NCBI GenBank assembly: GCA_937988745.1
Contig: CALKAR010000039.1
Coordinates: 1-5,923, forward strand
Length of the DNA: 5,923 nucleotides
Source of the DNA: an uncultured Peptococcaceae bacterium
GTDB taxonomy: Bacteria; Bacillota; Limnochordia; Darwinibacteriales; Darwinibacteriaceae
Direction: 5' to 3'
Each line of letters begins with the position of its first letter. Within the stretch, counting starts at the first letter, position 1. The position numbers and the translations under genes are program-made. The notes under the pieces are model-generated. The model made no database searches. It was not told where the DNA came from and saw nothing but the letters and a program-made list of their open reading frames with translations. Positions 5,129 to 5,923 of the stretch are shown piece after piece.

Positions 5129-5923
5129 CGGGCAACACATAAACTCTTGATTTATGTTCTTCTCTGCCTCGTTGGTCTGACCACCATATTCCCCTTTCTC
5201 TGGATGGTCTCTACATCGTTCAAGACATCCGGCGAGGTATTCAGCCTTACACCCAACTTCATTCCGCGCAACTTGTTTACCGACAAGATGTGGGATAACT
5301 ATCGTACAATCCTTGTGAAGCACAATTTCTTGCGCTTTGTGCAGAATTCACTATTTGTGGCGCTCACGGCTTCTTTGGGTCAGCTGTTTGCCTGCAGCTT
5401 GAGCGGTTTTGCCTTTGCACGTATGAGCTTTAGAGGGAAGAACATCGTCTTCGGTATGCTGCTGGCGACCATGATGATTCCTGTCGAGGTTACTATTATT
5501 CCAGAGTACCTCATGATGCTGAAAATCAACTGGTACAACACTTATCTGCCGTTAATTGTTCCATCAATGATGGTAGGATCGTTTGGTACCTTCCTATTTA
5601 GGAGCTTTTTCGAGAACATCCCATCATCGCTCGAAGATGCAGCATTTATCGATGGAGTGAACGCCTGGCAGATGTACTACCGCATTTTTCTTCCCAATGC
5701 AAAGCCGGCTATTGCATCGCTTTTCATCATCGCTTTTATGAACAACTGGAACGACCTGCTGCGCCCGGTCATTTACCTCGACAGTCAGCATCTATGGACT
5801 GCGACGATGGGGTTGATGCAGTTCAAGGGGAATTACGGCACACAATGGCACCTGCTCCTTACCGGATCTGTGGTGTCTGTAATTCCGCTCATTGTAGTGT
5901 ATATTTTCATGCAGAAGTACTTT
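5126..5923 (+). CDS. CUT1 sugar ABC transporter permease, MalG/UgpE-like (3' end beyond window)
   Basis: An open frame of 266 codons runs from TTG 5126 to the last base of the window without a stop. It encodes the second permease, MRATHKLLIYVLLCLVGL and so on. The protein is typical of MalG-type subunits: first membrane segment at about 7-28, FPFLWMVSTSFKTSGEVF after it (22-39), LSGFAFARMSFRGK (92-105), MMIPVEVTIIPEYLMM (116-131), and the EAA loop LEDAAFIDGVNAWQMYYRIFLP at 169-190, in which EDAA replaces EAA. NNWNDLLRPVIYL (206-218) and a last membrane segment (about 244-263) ending FMQKYF follow. MalG homologues usually end about 10-15 residues after this point with a RGLTAGAVKG-like tail, so little is missing. 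It pairs with the preceding permease in the membrane. Confidence 0.93.
   Translation, partial: MRATHKLLIYVLLCLVGLTTIFPFLWMVSTSFKTSGEVFSLTPNFIPRNLFTDKMWDNYRTILVKHNFLRFVQNSLFVALTASLGQLFACSLSGFAFARMSFRGKNIVFGMLLATMMIPVEVTIIPEYLMMLKINWYNTYLPLIVPSMMVGSFGTFLFRSFFENIPSSLEDAAFIDGVNAWQMYYRIFLPNAKPAIASLFIIAFMNNWNDLLRPVIYLDSQHLWTATMGLMQFKGNYGTQWHLLLTGSVVSVIPLIVVYIFMQKYF

Noticed and set aside
5140..5152. Operator half-site TCTTGATTTA in the second permease gene
   Set aside because: It is a single unpaired match inside codons for a membrane segment, so probably chance.
5012..5323. Antisense open frame of 103 codons across the junction of the two permease genes
   Set aside because: It overlaps both permease genes and the TTG start, and its product has no recognisable features.

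Overview
The window looks like one end of a bacterial carbohydrate-utilisation operon, all on the + strand. Order: the tail of an unrelated upstream gene with its intrinsic terminator; a sigma-A/sigma-70-type promoter with an operator-like repeat; a ROK-family repressor; a phosphodiester glycosidase (NAGPA/DUF2233-type) gene broken by an in-frame UAG; an extracellular sugar-binding protein; and two CUT1-type ABC permeases, the second running off the right edge. Gaps between genes are about 11 to 62 bases and most starts have strong Shine-Dalgarno sequences, so the set is probably one transcript starting near position 140.

Organism: a bacterium of middling GC with Firmicutes-like or Thermotogota-like gene style (AGGAGG-type ribosome sites, TTG start, ROK regulator plus CUT1 importer). 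The binding protein has a Sec signal ending in Ala-Ser-Ala and no lipobox cysteine. That is unusual for a monoderm Firmicute and fits a diderm lineage (for example Thermotogota or a diderm Firmicutes class). This placement is inference; no marker gene is present.

How the genes may work together: the binding protein captures a glycoside outside the cytoplasmic membrane, the two permeases pass it through using an ATPase not encoded in this window, and the glycosidase, which has no signal peptide, would act on it in the cytoplasm. The ROK protein probably senses the substrate or a product and represses its own promoter through the repeat at 143-178. The substrate cannot be read from the sequence. 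The glycosidase family suggests a sugar-1-phosphodiester or related glycoside.

The most notable feature is the UAG at 2650-2652. It falls between two halves of a single conserved domain, both in the same frame, and the catalytic-type NVDGGGS motif lies only after it. The UAG also sits inside an imperfect 12-bp hairpin. A nonsense mutation or sequence error is the simplest reading, but readthrough or a split protein is worth testing.
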